DNA of 31,223 bases, taken from the NCBI GenBank assembly GCA_039030125.1, contig JBCCEV010000029.1, forward strand, positions 1 to 31,223, in the 5' to 3' direction. Source of the DNA: JBCCEV01 sp039030125 (lineage in GTDB: Bacteria > Pseudomonadota > Gammaproteobacteria > Ga0077536). The position numbers and the translations under genes are program-made. The notes under the pieces were generated by a model. The model had not been told where the DNA came from. It worked only from the letters and a program-made list of their open reading frames with translations, and did no database searches. Each line of letters begins with the position of its first letter. The first letter of the stretch is position 1. Shown one piece after another: positions 1-8,162 of this stretch.

Positions 1-13
1 CAGCGGCGGGCAC

Positions 14-733
14 CTACAGGCCGGCGAGGGCCGCGCCCGTGGCGGCCGCCGCGGCGGCGACCGCCGACTCCGCAGCCGTGCGACGCCGACCGCCGAGCCG
101 CTCGACGGGGCCCAACAACGAGATCGCACCGACCACCCTCGATGGACCACACACCGGTGCGGCCACCGCCGCGACGTCGGCCTCCACCGCACCCTCGTTC
201 ACGAAGATGCCGGCGGTCTCGGGGTCCGCTGTCAGCGCGGCGCCGACCGCCGTGCCCTCGACGGGAACCGACCGCCCCACCCAGCCGACGTGCCGGATGG
301 CCCGCGGGCTCTCGACGGTCGAGATGTACACGGCCTCGGTGCCGTCGCGGACGGCCACGTAGGCCGACTCCTCGGTGATCTCGACGAGGTGCTCGAGGTG
401 CGGGTGCGCCGCTTCGGTCAACCGGGCGTAGGGCCCGGCGCCCAGCGCAGCCAGCGCGACTCGAACGAGCGACGGGCCGACGGTGTAGTCGCCGCGATCG
501 TCACGCACGACGTACCCGCGATCGCTCAGGACGTGGAGATGACGCAGTGCCGTGCTGGCCGGCAAGGCCGTGGCAGTGGCGGCCGCGGTCATCGACAGCG
601 GACCGTTCGTCGCGACCTCGTCGAGCAACGCCAGGACGCGCTCGGCCGAACGCGAGCGGTGCAGGGACGCGGTCGGCTTCTCCGCTTCGGGGGCCACACG
701 GCGAATTTCAGCACATGAAACTCCATCCTGCAC
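14..733 (-). CDS. IclR-family transcriptional regulator
   Basis: Predicted DNA-binding regulator. An N-terminal winged helix-turn-helix begins near SRSAERVLALLDEVA and runs through the recognition-helix segment STALRHLHVLSDRGYVV. An effector-binding domain follows, with the family-typical stretch ESAYVAVRDGTEAVYI and the later GTAVGAALTA. The total is about 239 residues, near the usual 240-260. I chose the GTG at 733 because GAGGA lies 8 nt upstream; a GTG at 697 is also possible, and the frame stays open to 883. The C-terminus is Ala-rich. G+C content and codon use are strikingly higher than in all downstream genes and look actinobacterial. IclR proteins usually control catabolic operons, but no target can be assigned, and the gene may not belong to the same genome (see findings). 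Confidence 0.85.
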   Translation of the reverse strand: MQDGVSCAEIRRVAPEAEKPTASLHRSRSAERVLALLDEVATNGPLSMTAAATATALPASTALRHLHVLSDRGYVVRDDRGDYTVGPSLVRVALAALGAGPYARLTEAAHPHLEHLVEITEESAYVAVRDGTEAVYISTVESPRAIRHVGWVGRSVPVEGTAVGAALTADPETAGIFVNEGAVEADVAAVAAPVCGPSRVVGAISLLGPVERLGGRRRTAAESAVAAAAAATGAALAGL

Positions 734-925
734 ATTGACAGTCCTCGTTATCCACAGGCACACTCGTCGACGGCTCGAACACCGGTGAACCAAAGGACGC
801 TGATGGCTCGACGCGGTGGTCGCGCCGCACGTGCGGGCAACGGAGAAACCCAGGTCGAACAGCGGCCCTTCGCGCAACCGCACCGCCGGTGGGTCGCAGC
901 ATAAACATCCAGGCTCCCTTAAAAC
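734..925. other. Intergenic region with composition switch
   Basis: This stretch lies between the IclR gene and the thioesterase gene. Very GC-rich sequence up to about 900 gives way to more AT-containing sequence from about 901. An open frame on the minus strand (708-908) has no recognisable product and is probably a shadow. I see no clear terminator or tRNA at the switch. Confidence 0.5.
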
Positions 926-1348
926 CTAGCCACGCGGTCTCTTGTTTGCGAGCTTCGCTTCAAATCTCGATTTATCGATGACAAAGCGCTCATGCGTGCC
1001 ACGACAAATCTCGTCGAATTCATCACGGGCCACCACCTCGAATACCAAGCGCCGCCCATCCACCTCCACCAGCTTGGCATGCGCGGTAACTTCCATACCG
1101 GCAGGCGTTGCGGCACTGTGGGTGACATTAATGTGAGTGCCCAGACTCTGCTCGGCGGGCCAATCGAGATGCGCATTGATCACCTTCAGGCACGCCCATT
1201 CGACGAACCCCACCATGAAACCAGTCGCAAAGACTTCCGGCATCTGCAAATATTCGGGCGACTCCGGATAAAGGGCGGGTACCAACTTGGAATCTGTCAC
1301 ACAGAAGCTATGCGTGTATTCCAGACCCGGTTTCAACGTGTCTTTCAT
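926..1348 (-). CDS. FlK-like hotdog-fold acyl-CoA thioesterase
   Basis: A 140-residue protein with the sequence style of the fluoroacetyl-CoA thioesterase (FlK) family, which are small hotdog-fold enzymes hydrolysing short acyl-CoA thioesters. Counting from the ATG at 1348, Thr42 (in VFATG), Glu50 (in VEWAC), His77 (in NVTHSAATP) and Arg121 (in GTHERFV) sit at the positions described for the FlK catalytic and binding residues (Thr42, Glu50, His76, Arg120), with one inserted residue before the His. The lid residues, Phe in FlK, are Tyr33 and Met36 here, so the fluoro-substrate need not be shared. The frame extends upstream to 1474, but that part overlaps the preceding gene. It is the last gene of the 4908-926 minus-strand run, 34 nt after the ABM-like gene. 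Confidence 0.85.
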   Translation of the reverse strand: MKDTLKPGLEYTHSFCVTDSKLVPALYPESPEYLQMPEVFATGFMVGFVEWACLKVINAHLDWPAEQSLGTHINVTHSAATPAGMEVTAHAKLVEVDGRRLVFEVVARDEFDEICRGTHERFVIDKSRFEAKLANKRPRG

Positions 1349-1382
1349 TGAACGGCTTTCGAAATTATTTTCACGCACATTA

Positions 1383-1691
1383 TCACCCGTTGAACGGGCG
1401 ACGACCCTCGAATAGGGGTGCAAAAGCTTCGTAGACTTCCCTGCGCACACTACTGGCCTCGTAGGCTTGCGCAATGGATTGCGCCAGGTCGCTGGCTCGA
1501 TAGTTTTCTAACGCGGTTTTATTTTCAAAAAAGTAGACCCCACACACATCGCCAGTCTCCGCATCGCGCCCGAAGATCTTTTGCAGCAAACCGGGAACCT
1601 CAAGAAAAAGCGCACGCCGTTCGTCGATCCGCCGCTCGATCTCATCGGCCGACAAGTCAGTCGTGATCCGGACAAAGAGAACTGTGGGCAA
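1383..1691 (-). CDS. Antibiotic-biosynthesis-monooxygenase-like (YdhR-type) small protein
   Basis: A 102-residue protein resembling the dimeric alpha/beta-barrel (ferredoxin-like) superfamily that contains YdhR and the ABM monooxygenases. Supporting features are an N-terminal strand MPTVLFVRI, an amphipathic helix with ERRIDERRALFLEVPGLLQK, then GVYFFENKTALENYRASD, which matches the family pattern of a central strand followed by a conserved helix. Members are cofactor-free oxygenases or simply small-ligand binders, so activity cannot be assigned. The start is a TTG at 1691 with no strong ribosome-binding site, and no better start is visible. It sits 54 nt downstream of the dioxygenase and 34 nt upstream of the thioesterase, suggesting cotranscription. 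Confidence 0.75.
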   Translation of the reverse strand: MPTVLFVRITTDLSADEIERRIDERRALFLEVPGLLQKIFGRDAETGDVCGVYFFENKTALENYRASDLAQSIAQAYEASSVRREVYEAFAPLFEGRRPFNG

Positions 1692-1745
1692 CGAAGTAAC
1701 TTATGCAGGTAGATGCGCGAAGCTCAAATGCCAGGCGATCGAGGT

Positions 1746-2627
1746 TTAAACGCCGCGCGGTCGATCGCCGCCGACGGTAATGCGATGCATGCGCCGATAC
1801 TCAGGATAGTAATCGCCGGTGGCATAGTGCTGGGTGGCGCGGTTATCCCACATTGCGACATCGTCGGCGGTCCATTTGAATCGAACTTGAAAATCAGGGG
1901 ACAAAAGATGTTTGAACAGCATCTCCAAAATTGCCTGGCTCTCCAGCGCCGATAATTCAACGATCCGGCTGGTGAAAGTTGGATTGACATAGAGCAAGCG
2001 GCGACCGGTTAAGGGGTGAGTGACGACCACCGGATGTTGAACGGGAGGGATTTTTTCCGCGGTTTCGCGTAGGCGCGCCGGGCCATTTTCTTGCTTCATG
2101 ATCAGCGGACCATAGGCATTGAGGTAATCATGTTCTGCCGTTAAGCCGGCCAGGAAGGTTTTCATAGGATCCGAAAGCGCTTCGTAAGCCGCATAAGCAC
2201 TCAACCACAAAGTATCGCCACCGTTAGGCGGAATATCGCGCGCGTAAAGCACCGATGCCATAGAGGGCTCGGTCCGATAGGTGACATCGGAATGCCACGA
2301 ATCGCTGATCGGTGGCCGCTTGGCATCATGCTCCAGTACGGAGATGCAAGGATGTCCGTCCAAGGGTGTGAAATATTCGTGGACCTCCATCTCACCCAAA
2401 CGCGAAGCGAGACCCATGTGCGACTCAGGCGTCAGTTGCTGACCGTGAAAGAACAGCACAAGATGCTCGTGCAGCGCGGATTCAATTGCGCTAAAGGTGC
2501 CATCATCCAGCGCGCCAAGATCGACGCCATATACATCCGCGCCGATCGCGCAGGTACGTTGCACCACCTCAAGCGGGCTGCTGTGCGGCGACTTATTCGG
2601 TGCTTGCGCGGCGATCGTTGAGTTCAT
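1746..2627 (-). CDS. TauD/TfdA-family 2-oxoglutarate/Fe(II) dioxygenase
   Basis: A 293-residue non-haem iron oxygenase. The facial triad is visible as His112-x-Asp114 (WHSDVTY) and His267 (DNRATQHYA). Arg278, 11 residues after the distal His, matches the 2-oxoglutarate-binding Arg of TauD, and the MHRITV context matches the TauD C-terminus. Family members hydroxylate taurine, sulfonates, 2,4-D or other carboxylates; the substrate is not readable from sequence. The ATG at 2627 directly abuts the TAA stop of the MFS gene, and a GAGGAG ribosome-binding site lies inside that gene's last codons, so the two are translationally coupled. The oxygenase-transporter pair suggests import and oxidation of one compound. 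Confidence 0.93.
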   Translation of the reverse strand: MNSTIAAQAPNKSPHSSPLEVVQRTCAIGADVYGVDLGALDDGTFSAIESALHEHLVLFFHGQQLTPESHMGLASRLGEMEVHEYFTPLDGHPCISVLEHDAKRPPISDSWHSDVTYRTEPSMASVLYARDIPPNGGDTLWLSAYAAYEALSDPMKTFLAGLTAEHDYLNAYGPLIMKQENGPARLRETAEKIPPVQHPVVVTHPLTGRRLLYVNPTFTSRIVELSALESQAILEMLFKHLLSPDFQVRFKWTADDVAMWDNRATQHYATGDYYPEYRRMHRITVGGDRPRGV

Positions 2628-3884
2628 TTAGCTGATCTCCTCAAGTTCCTTCCCTTTGGTCTCGGTAACGACCAACAAGATAATCGGCAAGCATGCGAAG
2701 GGTACGAGCGCGACAATCGCGACAGCTTGGCCTACTGATCCAAGCATAGCCGACAATGCGCCAACAATCGCGGGTGCTAATGCCATGCCAGTGCGCCCCA
2801 ACATGTTGTTAACAACAGCGTTGGCGCTGCCACGGATGGCAGTCGGAAATATCTCACTGGTGATCGTCGCCGCTATTGGCCATAGCGCGTGCATCGCTAA
2901 TACCACGACATAGGCGACAGTGATCACCATTGCCGATTGTGCAGTGAAGCAAACGTAGGCGCTGATCGCGCCAACCGTGAAATAGATCGTCGCCGTGATC
3001 CGTCGCCCCGCGAAATCGAGCATGGGGCCCGCCGTAACGTAACCAACAATAGCTAGAGAGTACGCCAGCGTCAGGGCGTAGCTCACCGCCGCCGGTTCCC
3101 ACTGACGTTCATTGGTCACATAGTAGGAAAAGAAAAACAGGCAGCTTGAGCTCCAGGCGTTTACGCTGAACCACACGGTCGTACCAGCAAGCAGCCGGCG
3201 CCGGTACTCGGGCCTAAGAAGCACCTGCATTTCCTTGAAGCTTGCTAATAACGAAGACCTCCGATCGCCGGTATGCGCGAGCTCGGTGACATAGCGACGC
3301 GTCTCACGCAGCCGTGACCAGTACAAAATCAGCAAAGGCAGCACCGCGGCCCCAGATACATAGAGCATGCGCCAACTCAATTCTGTATCGACAAGATAGG
3401 GAAAAATCGCCGAACCGAGCACGCCGCCGCCGAGGCTTGCGGCGAACATTGACGTCACCGCTGCGCCTCGCCAACGCGCCGGCATCTCTTCGGTAAGGAT
3501 AATGGCGCCCACCCCGATCTCAGTCACCATGAACATTCGCGCGATGAATTGATAGGCCACGAAGTCATAGAGGCCCACCGATAGGGCCGTGAGTATCGTG
3601 AACACGGTGTAACCTGCAATCGACAACAGAAAGACGGTGCGCCGCCCATACCGATCCGCCATGCGTACCGGTATGAAAGCGACGATTGTGCCGATATTAA
3701 TGATCCCAACAGCGGTGCCCAAGGTCTGCGAGTCGGCACCAAAATCGGTACCCAAATAGGGCAACGCCAGGTTGATGATCAGCAGGTCATAACCTTCGAA
3801 AAGGGTTGCAAAGCAAACGAAAAACAGCAGATGCCATAGGTAACGACGCTCGTATGCTGGCGCCGAAATCGCTCGTTCTGTCAC
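2628..3884 (-). CDS. MFS metabolite/H+ symporter
   Basis: A 12-TM major facilitator of about 418 residues. It begins VTERAISAPAYERRYLWHLLFF and has the FEGYDLLIINLALPYLG motif of the metabolite:H+ symporter and aromatic-acid symporter type TM1, followed by the loop-2 signature DRYGRR. A second half follows from about residue 230, with FAGRRI as the repeated loop. The open frame runs upstream to 4103, but that overlaps the previous gene. The GTG at 3884 lies 13 nt after the previous stop and gives the expected N-terminus. Substrate is unknown; because it is sandwiched between a secreted MBL-fold protein and a TauD-type oxygenase, it probably imports the oxygenase substrate (inference). Confidence 0.88.
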   Translation of the reverse strand: MTERAISAPAYERRYLWHLLFFVCFATLFEGYDLLIINLALPYLGTDFGADSQTLGTAVGIINIGTIVAFIPVRMADRYGRRTVFLLSIAGYTVFTILTALSVGLYDFVAYQFIARMFMVTEIGVGAIILTEEMPARWRGAAVTSMFAASLGGGVLGSAIFPYLVDTELSWRMLYVSGAAVLPLLILYWSRLRETRRYVTELAHTGDRRSSLLASFKEMQVLLRPEYRRRLLAGTTVWFSVNAWSSSCLFFFSYYVTNERQWEPAAVSYALTLAYSLAIVGYVTAGPMLDFAGRRITATIYFTVGAISAYVCFTAQSAMVITVAYVVVLAMHALWPIAATITSEIFPTAIRGSANAVVNNMLGRTGMALAPAIVGALSAMLGSVGQAVAIVALVPFACLPIILLVVTETKGKELEEIS

Positions 3885-3897
3885 GCTTCTAACGCGC

Positions 3898-4908
3898 TTA
3901 TTTAGGTGCGAAACGTTCCCATGCGCGCGCCGGCTCGGGTAAAGGGGGCTGCACTTCGGGCGGCGGGGAAGCGCCGCCGGTTTCAAAATTGACGTTATTT
4001 TTGAAGTAAAAAACGTGCTGATCGTATTTCTTAACGTCGTCCTTGGTGAGCTTGATGGTGTGGGAATCGAGCAAGGTATGAGGATGGCGCTCGACCCACT
4101 CATCAGCGGCGAGTAAACCGTACGCGCCAGGGATATTAACCCCTTCCACGTAGTAGTGACCCGGGATCACGATATTGGCCTGCATCTTCTTCATCACCAC
4201 ATCCGCCCAGTCTTGGCTGAGGATGTGCCCTTCGTCACTGACCGCCAGGATTGCAATGTCAATGTCACCGATCATCTCCCAAACATGAGGGGGCGGGTTT
4301 TGTCGGTTGTCGCCCCAGTGCAAGATACGCAAGCCGCCAGTTTCGACGACATAGATACTGTTGTCCCATTGGAGAGTCTCGTTGGGCGGGCAGGGGTCTT
4401 CGTCAATAAGCGATTTAACGAGCTTGCGATATTCAATATCGCTCTGGGTTTCACAAACGTGCTTCTCGGCAATGCCCGTGATCTTTACATCTGCGAGACG
4501 AAATACACCGGCCATGCGCTCCATCACCATATCGGCGTGCAAACGATCGACACCGTCGTGGTCGAAATGGGCATGGGTCACCAAACCAACGTCGGTGCGT
4601 TGGATGGGCATATCACGCATGTACCACGGCGGGTACATGCCGGTGATGTCATTACGCCACGGATCGATAAAAACTTCGACGCCGCGCGGTGAGGTGATCT
4701 CAAATGCAATGTTGCCATAGAAAGTTATGGTGACTTCACCGATATCTTCATGCAGACCGCCATAAACTTGCGCGGCGATCGCCCGGTCATTGTTATGCTT
4801 TTGAAGCTGCGCACTGCCGCCATGGCCGCCGTGCGCAAAGGATGGCGACGCGAGGCCGGCAGTCATCACCAATACCGTCGCACCTACTACTGCTCGTATG
4901 TGTTGCAT
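3898..4908 (-). CDS. Secreted metallo-beta-lactamase-fold hydrolase
   Basis: A 336-residue protein with a cleavable signal peptide (hydrophobic residues about 6-20, likely cleavage after SPSFA near residue 25). The mature start is His/Gly-rich (HGGHGG). The metal-binding signature THAHFDHDG gives His112, His114, Asp116 and His117. Further family features are an LHWGDNRQ segment and the late strand VIPGHYYVEG. The overall pattern is closest to UlaG/YjgI-like MBL proteins. It is predicted periplasmic. The AGGGGAGG ribosome-binding site at about 4918-4925 supports the ATG at 4908. It is the first gene of the minus-strand operon and diverges from the amidohydrolase. The proline-rich C-terminal tail is unusual. 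Substrate is unknown. Confidence 0.88.
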   Translation of the reverse strand: MQHIRAVVGATVLVMTAGLASPSFAHGGHGGSAQLQKHNNDRAIAAQVYGGLHEDIGEVTITFYGNIAFEITSPRGVEVFIDPWRNDITGMYPPWYMRDMPIQRTDVGLVTHAHFDHDGVDRLHADMVMERMAGVFRLADVKITGIAEKHVCETQSDIEYRKLVKSLIDEDPCPPNETLQWDNSIYVVETGGLRILHWGDNRQNPPPHVWEMIGDIDIAILAVSDEGHILSQDWADVVMKKMQANIVIPGHYYVEGVNIPGAYGLLAADEWVERHPHTLLDSHTIKLTKDDVKKYDQHVFYFKNNVNFETGGASPPPEVQPPLPEPARAWERFAPK

Positions 4909-5243
4909 CTCACCGAACCTCCCCTAGGTCTGACTGAGAATTTACGTCCGCTGCCAGTCAAAAGCTATCCTCTGCGCCACCCTCAAGCCATGCCAATCGG
5001 CACCCATGCATCCCGTGCTGCATGGCCGCAAGGAACCACCCGGATCGGATGACCGCCCATCACTCGCGCTGCGACGCTGTTCGCGTGTTGCATTGCAGCG
5101 GATAAGGGCTGCGCAAACGACCAGGCAGTAATATATCACTAATATTTCTATTGCGTTACACTATGCCGCATACCTACACCGCCCAGGACGCTTACCCATC
5201 GTCCGCGCGGCAACGCCCGACTACAAAACAGGGGAGATCCGGC
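4909..5243. promoter_or_regulatory. Divergent intergenic region with AT-rich repeat (candidate operator/promoter)
   Basis: This 335-base gap separates two divergent operons and must hold their promoters. The only AT-rich patch is around 5128-5150. It contains an inverted repeat, AATAT (5130-5134) with ATATT (5142-5146), and overlapping direct copies of TAATAT at 5129-5134 and 5140-5145, 11 bp apart. A GntR/FCD regulator is encoded in the plus-strand operon and is the obvious candidate to bind here (inference). The open frame from 5151 to 5243 in front of the amidohydrolase looks untranslated. Confidence 0.45.
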
Positions 5244-6518
5244 ATGAGCAAAATTTTTCTACGCGGCGCGCGACTCATCGATGGCGTCAACAAACCGAAA
5301 AAGAACGCCGTCATCGTTATCGACGGTGAACGCATCGCAAGCGTTTCCTCCAACGGCAAGGCGCCAAAACCCGCCGCCACTGATACAGTCATAGAGCTCG
5401 GCGGCAAGGCTGTCATGCCCGGAATGTGCATGGGTCACTATCATCCGGCATACAACGATGTGAGCAGTGTGCAGCAGATCGACCTTGAGCATCCGCCGAC
5501 CATGCTGACGCTAATTGCCGCCAAGAATGCCAAGTTGCTCCTCCATTGTGGTTTCACGAGTTCGATAGGCGCTGGCGCCGGCAGCTACATTGACGTGGTC
5601 TTGCGCGACGCGATTAATGCGGGGCTGATCGAAGGACCGCGCGTTTTTGCCTGTGGCCGCGACGTTGTCACCACGGGAGATTCAGTCGATGCACATCCAA
5701 AGTGGTGGAAACTCGGGTTTCAGAGTTTCGCCAAACTCTGCGACGGACCTGACGAATTTCGTAAAGCGGTGCGAGAGGAAATCGCCAACGGTGTTGACAT
5801 CGTCAAGCTCTATCCGACCGGTGGACACGGCCTGCCAACAGAGCGTGGATTCGCCAGCATGGACGAAGACGAAATCAATATTGCCGTGAAGACCGCCCAC
5901 GATCGGGGTGTGAAAATTCGCGGCCATCTCATTAGCACCGAAGGGATCCTCGCCTGTCTCAAAGCCGGGATCGATATCGTTGATCACGGTGACGGCACCG
6001 ATAACGAGTGTCTCGAATGGTTCCTCAAGCAGGGCAGCTATATGGCACCAAGTCTGTATTTGCCTTCGAGAATTGTCGGTGCGTATCTAAGCGGCGAAGC
6101 TCCAGAGCTCGCCCCTCTGGTGCCAGATCTTGAGCGTACCCTCGAATCACATCCGGACACCGTAAGGAAGGCGCACGAAGCTGGCGTACCGATGTTGATA
6201 GGGGACGATTTTGGCTTCGGCGCGCTGCTGCCGCACGGTGACTACGCCAAAGAACTTGCTGTTTACCCAGAGCTTTGTGGGGTCTCCAATTTAGATGTGA
6301 TCGAGTGGGCCACAATCAATGCAGCAAGATTCACCGGTCGGGAGAAAGATCTGGGTACAATCGAGAAAGGCAAACTCGCTGATTTGATCGTCGTCGATGG
6401 CGACCCGTCGAAAGATCTCCGCGTCCTCGGTGAGCGCGCCAATATCAAAGCCGTAATGAAAAACGGCGAGTTCGCGACGTGCACATTAGAACAAGCCCCG
6501 GTGCGGGCGGCCGCGTAA
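5244..6518 (+). CDS. Metal-dependent amidohydrolase (imidazolonepropionase/prolidase-like)
   Basis: A 424-residue amidohydrolase-superfamily enzyme with a small N-terminal beta-sandwich (MSKIFLRGARLIDG), then a TIM barrel, then the closing beta-sandwich segment GTIEKGKLADLIVVDGDP. Metal ligands are His65 and His67 (MGHYHPAY), a likely carboxylated Lys188 (DIVKLYPTGG), His228 (IRGHLIS), His248 (IVDHGDG) and Asp321 or Asp322 (IGDDFG). This set is typical of a binuclear centre in the Xaa-Pro dipeptidase/imidazolonepropionase-related group. GGGGAG at 5231-5236 fixes the ATG at 5244. No signal peptide is seen, so it is cytoplasmic. The next gene follows after 7 nt. The hydrolysed amide, ester or ring is unknown. 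Confidence 0.93.
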   Translation: MSKIFLRGARLIDGVNKPKKNAVIVIDGERIASVSSNGKAPKPAATDTVIELGGKAVMPGMCMGHYHPAYNDVSSVQQIDLEHPPTMLTLIAAKNAKLLLHCGFTSSIGAGAGSYIDVVLRDAINAGLIEGPRVFACGRDVVTTGDSVDAHPKWWKLGFQSFAKLCDGPDEFRKAVREEIANGVDIVKLYPTGGHGLPTERGFASMDEDEINIAVKTAHDRGVKIRGHLISTEGILACLKAGIDIVDHGDGTDNECLEWFLKQGSYMAPSLYLPSRIVGAYLSGEAPELAPLVPDLERTLESHPDTVRKAHEAGVPMLIGDDFGFGALLPHGDYAKELAVYPELCGVSNLDVIEWATINAARFTGREKDLGTIEKGKLADLIVVDGDPSKDLRVLGERANIKAVMKNGEFATCTLEQAPVRAAA

Positions 6519-6525
6519 GGAGTCA

Positions 6526-7296
6526 ATGATGGTTAGCGAGCGACAGAAGGCCTATCGCGAAGAGTACCGAAGCCGCTTATCAAGCTGGTACAACGGCCCG
6601 ATTCACGTGTTAGTGGTTTACATCATTGGATTAACAGCGCTGTGGATCTTCGCGCAGCACCTTGAGAACGTGCGATGGTGGGAATGGCTAACCGTACCGG
6701 TTTTTTGGCTCGGCGCGAATATTTTTGAGTGGTACATCCATCTGTACGTAATGCACCGTCCACAGAAATCAAAAGCGCTACGGGCAATCTACAATCGGCA
6801 CACCTTACAACATCATCAGTTTTTTACCGACAGTGAGATGCGCTTTCGGGATCAAAAAGATTGGCGAGTGACGGTGTTCCCACCCTACGCGATCGTAGTC
6901 CTCACGCTAATTGTGATCCCGGGTGCGGCGTTGTGTTATTTCGTTCTCACACCCAATATCGCGTGGCTGTTCATATCCACGACGACCAGCATCTACTTGA
7001 TCTACGAATTCATGCATTTTTGCTGTCACACTGATGAGAATTGGTTTGTTCGGAACATGCCTTTTGTGAATACTATTCGCCGGCATCACACAGCCCACCA
7101 TAATTCTCGATTAATGATGGAAAAAAATATGAATCTGACTTTTCCAGTGGCGGATTGGCTGTTCGGAACCTCAGATTTAGCACGCGGGCCCTTCGGACAC
7201 GTTTTTAATGGCTACAACGACGGCCACTTAAAACACGATCTTCGAGGGCAACCGACACGCCCTGACGTTGCCGCCGCTGAGCCATCAATCGCCTAG
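6526..7296 (+). CDS. Fatty-acid hydroxylase / sterol desaturase superfamily membrane protein
   Basis: A 256-residue integral membrane di-iron enzyme. The histidine clusters of the superfamily are all visible: HLYVMH, then RHTLQHHQF, then FMHFCCHTDE, then RRHHTAHHN. Hydrophobic segments lie at about residues 25-45, 55-70, 110-130 and 140-160. These enzymes hydroxylate or desaturate lipids, sterols, carotenoids or alkyl ethers using O2. AAGGAG at 6516-6521 serves the ATG at 6526; a second ATG follows at once. The gene is 7 nt downstream of the amidohydrolase and is presumably cotranscribed. The pairing suggests a lipid-like or hydrophobic amide substrate, but this is inference only. Confidence 0.9.
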   Translation: MMVSERQKAYREEYRSRLSSWYNGPIHVLVVYIIGLTALWIFAQHLENVRWWEWLTVPVFWLGANIFEWYIHLYVMHRPQKSKALRAIYNRHTLQHHQFFTDSEMRFRDQKDWRVTVFPPYAIVVLTLIVIPGAALCYFVLTPNIAWLFISTTTSIYLIYEFMHFCCHTDENWFVRNMPFVNTIRRHHTAHHNSRLMMEKNMNLTFPVADWLFGTSDLARGPFGHVFNGYNDGHLKHDLRGQPTRPDVAAAEPSIA

Positions 7297-7304
7297 CCTA
7301 AGCA

Positions 7305-7499
7305 ATGCCAACCCATATAAAAATTGTTGTCTCGATCGTGACATTAATCGTGGGCGCGATTTTCTTCTATGTAGAAGGACGATACGGTGAATCACAAGTC
7401 GCGGCTATAGGCGCGGCATTAAGTGTATTCATGGTGCTGGCGATGTGGATCTTCCCTGAAGCGGGCGATCGCGCGAGAAGCAAACGCACGACCCAATGA
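7305..7499 (+). CDS. Small two-TM membrane protein, unknown function
   Basis: A 64-residue protein with two predicted membrane spans (about residues 7-22 and 33-50) joined by a short polar loop (VEGRYGESQ) and a basic C-terminal tail. I recognise no family. It lies 8 nt after the fatty-acid-hydroxylase-like gene, and its stop overlaps the start of the GntR gene by 4 nt (ATGA), which supports it being a translated member of the operon. It could be a partner subunit of the neighbouring membrane enzyme. Confidence 0.7.
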   Translation: MPTHIKIVVSIVTLIVGAIFFYVEGRYGESQVAAIGAALSVFMVLAMWIFPEAGDRARSKRTTQ

Positions 7500-8152
7500 G
7501 CATTCGCGAGAGCCTCACCGACAAAGCCTACGGTCAACTGGAGGAGATGATCGTTACCCTGCAACTAGAGCCAGGAGCGGTGCTTTCCGAGTTGGAGTTG
7601 GGCGAGCGTTTGGAAATCGGGCGAACCCCCGTGCGTGAAGCCCTGCATCGTCTCGCTCGGGAAGGCCTGGTTCTGATTTTGCCGCGCAAGGGAATATTGG
7701 TCACCGAGATTAACGCGGGCAAACAACTTCTCGCGTTAGAAGTACGTCGCGAGCTGGAACGCTTGATGGCAAGGGCCGCGTCTATTCGCGGCACCGAAGA
7801 AGAGCGAAAATCGTTTCGACGTATCGCCAAAGGCATGAAGCAAGCCGCGCTCAAAAATGACGATATGAAATTCATGCGCCACGACAACGAACTCAACGTT
7901 CTCATCGCGCAGGCCTCGCACAACGAGTTCGCGGCGCGCGCCATCCAGGCACTGCAAGGATTGTCCCGACGATTTTGGTATGTGCACTATAAACAAGCTG
8001 CGGATATGCCATTGATGGCGCGCTTACATGCCGATCTGGCCGAGTGCATTGCCGAGCGCGATTCCCAGGGCGCGGCAAAAGCCAGCGATGCCTTACTTGA
8101 TTACGTAGAAAGCTTCACCCGCCAAACGATCGATCCGGCGGTTGCCGTTTAA
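7496..8152 (+). CDS. GntR-family (FCD) transcriptional regulator
   Basis: A 218-residue regulator. The winged helix-turn-helix covers about residues 8-70, with the family signature GERLEIGRTPVREALHRL followed by wing residues PRKGILV. The C-terminal all-helical FCD domain (about residues 75-210) contains DNELNVLIAQASHN and HADLAECIAERD, typical metal- and effector-binding helices. FadR-type regulators with FCD domains usually repress catabolic operons and release DNA on binding a carboxylic acid. It sits within the operon it may control; the AT-rich repeat at 5129-5146 is a candidate site. Start overlaps the previous stop by ATGA. Confidence 0.93.
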   Translation: MSIRESLTDKAYGQLEEMIVTLQLEPGAVLSELELGERLEIGRTPVREALHRLAREGLVLILPRKGILVTEINAGKQLLALEVRRELERLMARAASIRGTEEERKSFRRIAKGMKQAALKNDDMKFMRHDNELNVLIAQASHNEFAARAIQALQGLSRRFWYVHYKQAADMPLMARLHADLAECIAERDSQGAAKASDALLDYVESFTRQTIDPAVAV

Positions 8153-8162
8153 TCGCCAACAG

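Noticed and set aside
39..788. Several plus-strand frames in the GC-rich start
   Set aside because: They are Arg/Pro/Ala-rich shadows opposite the IclR gene, a usual artefact of very high GC.
7305..7638. Alternative frame 7423-7638 overlapping the small membrane protein and GntR start
   Set aside because: It is Arg-rich, overlaps two better-supported genes and has no ribosome-binding site.
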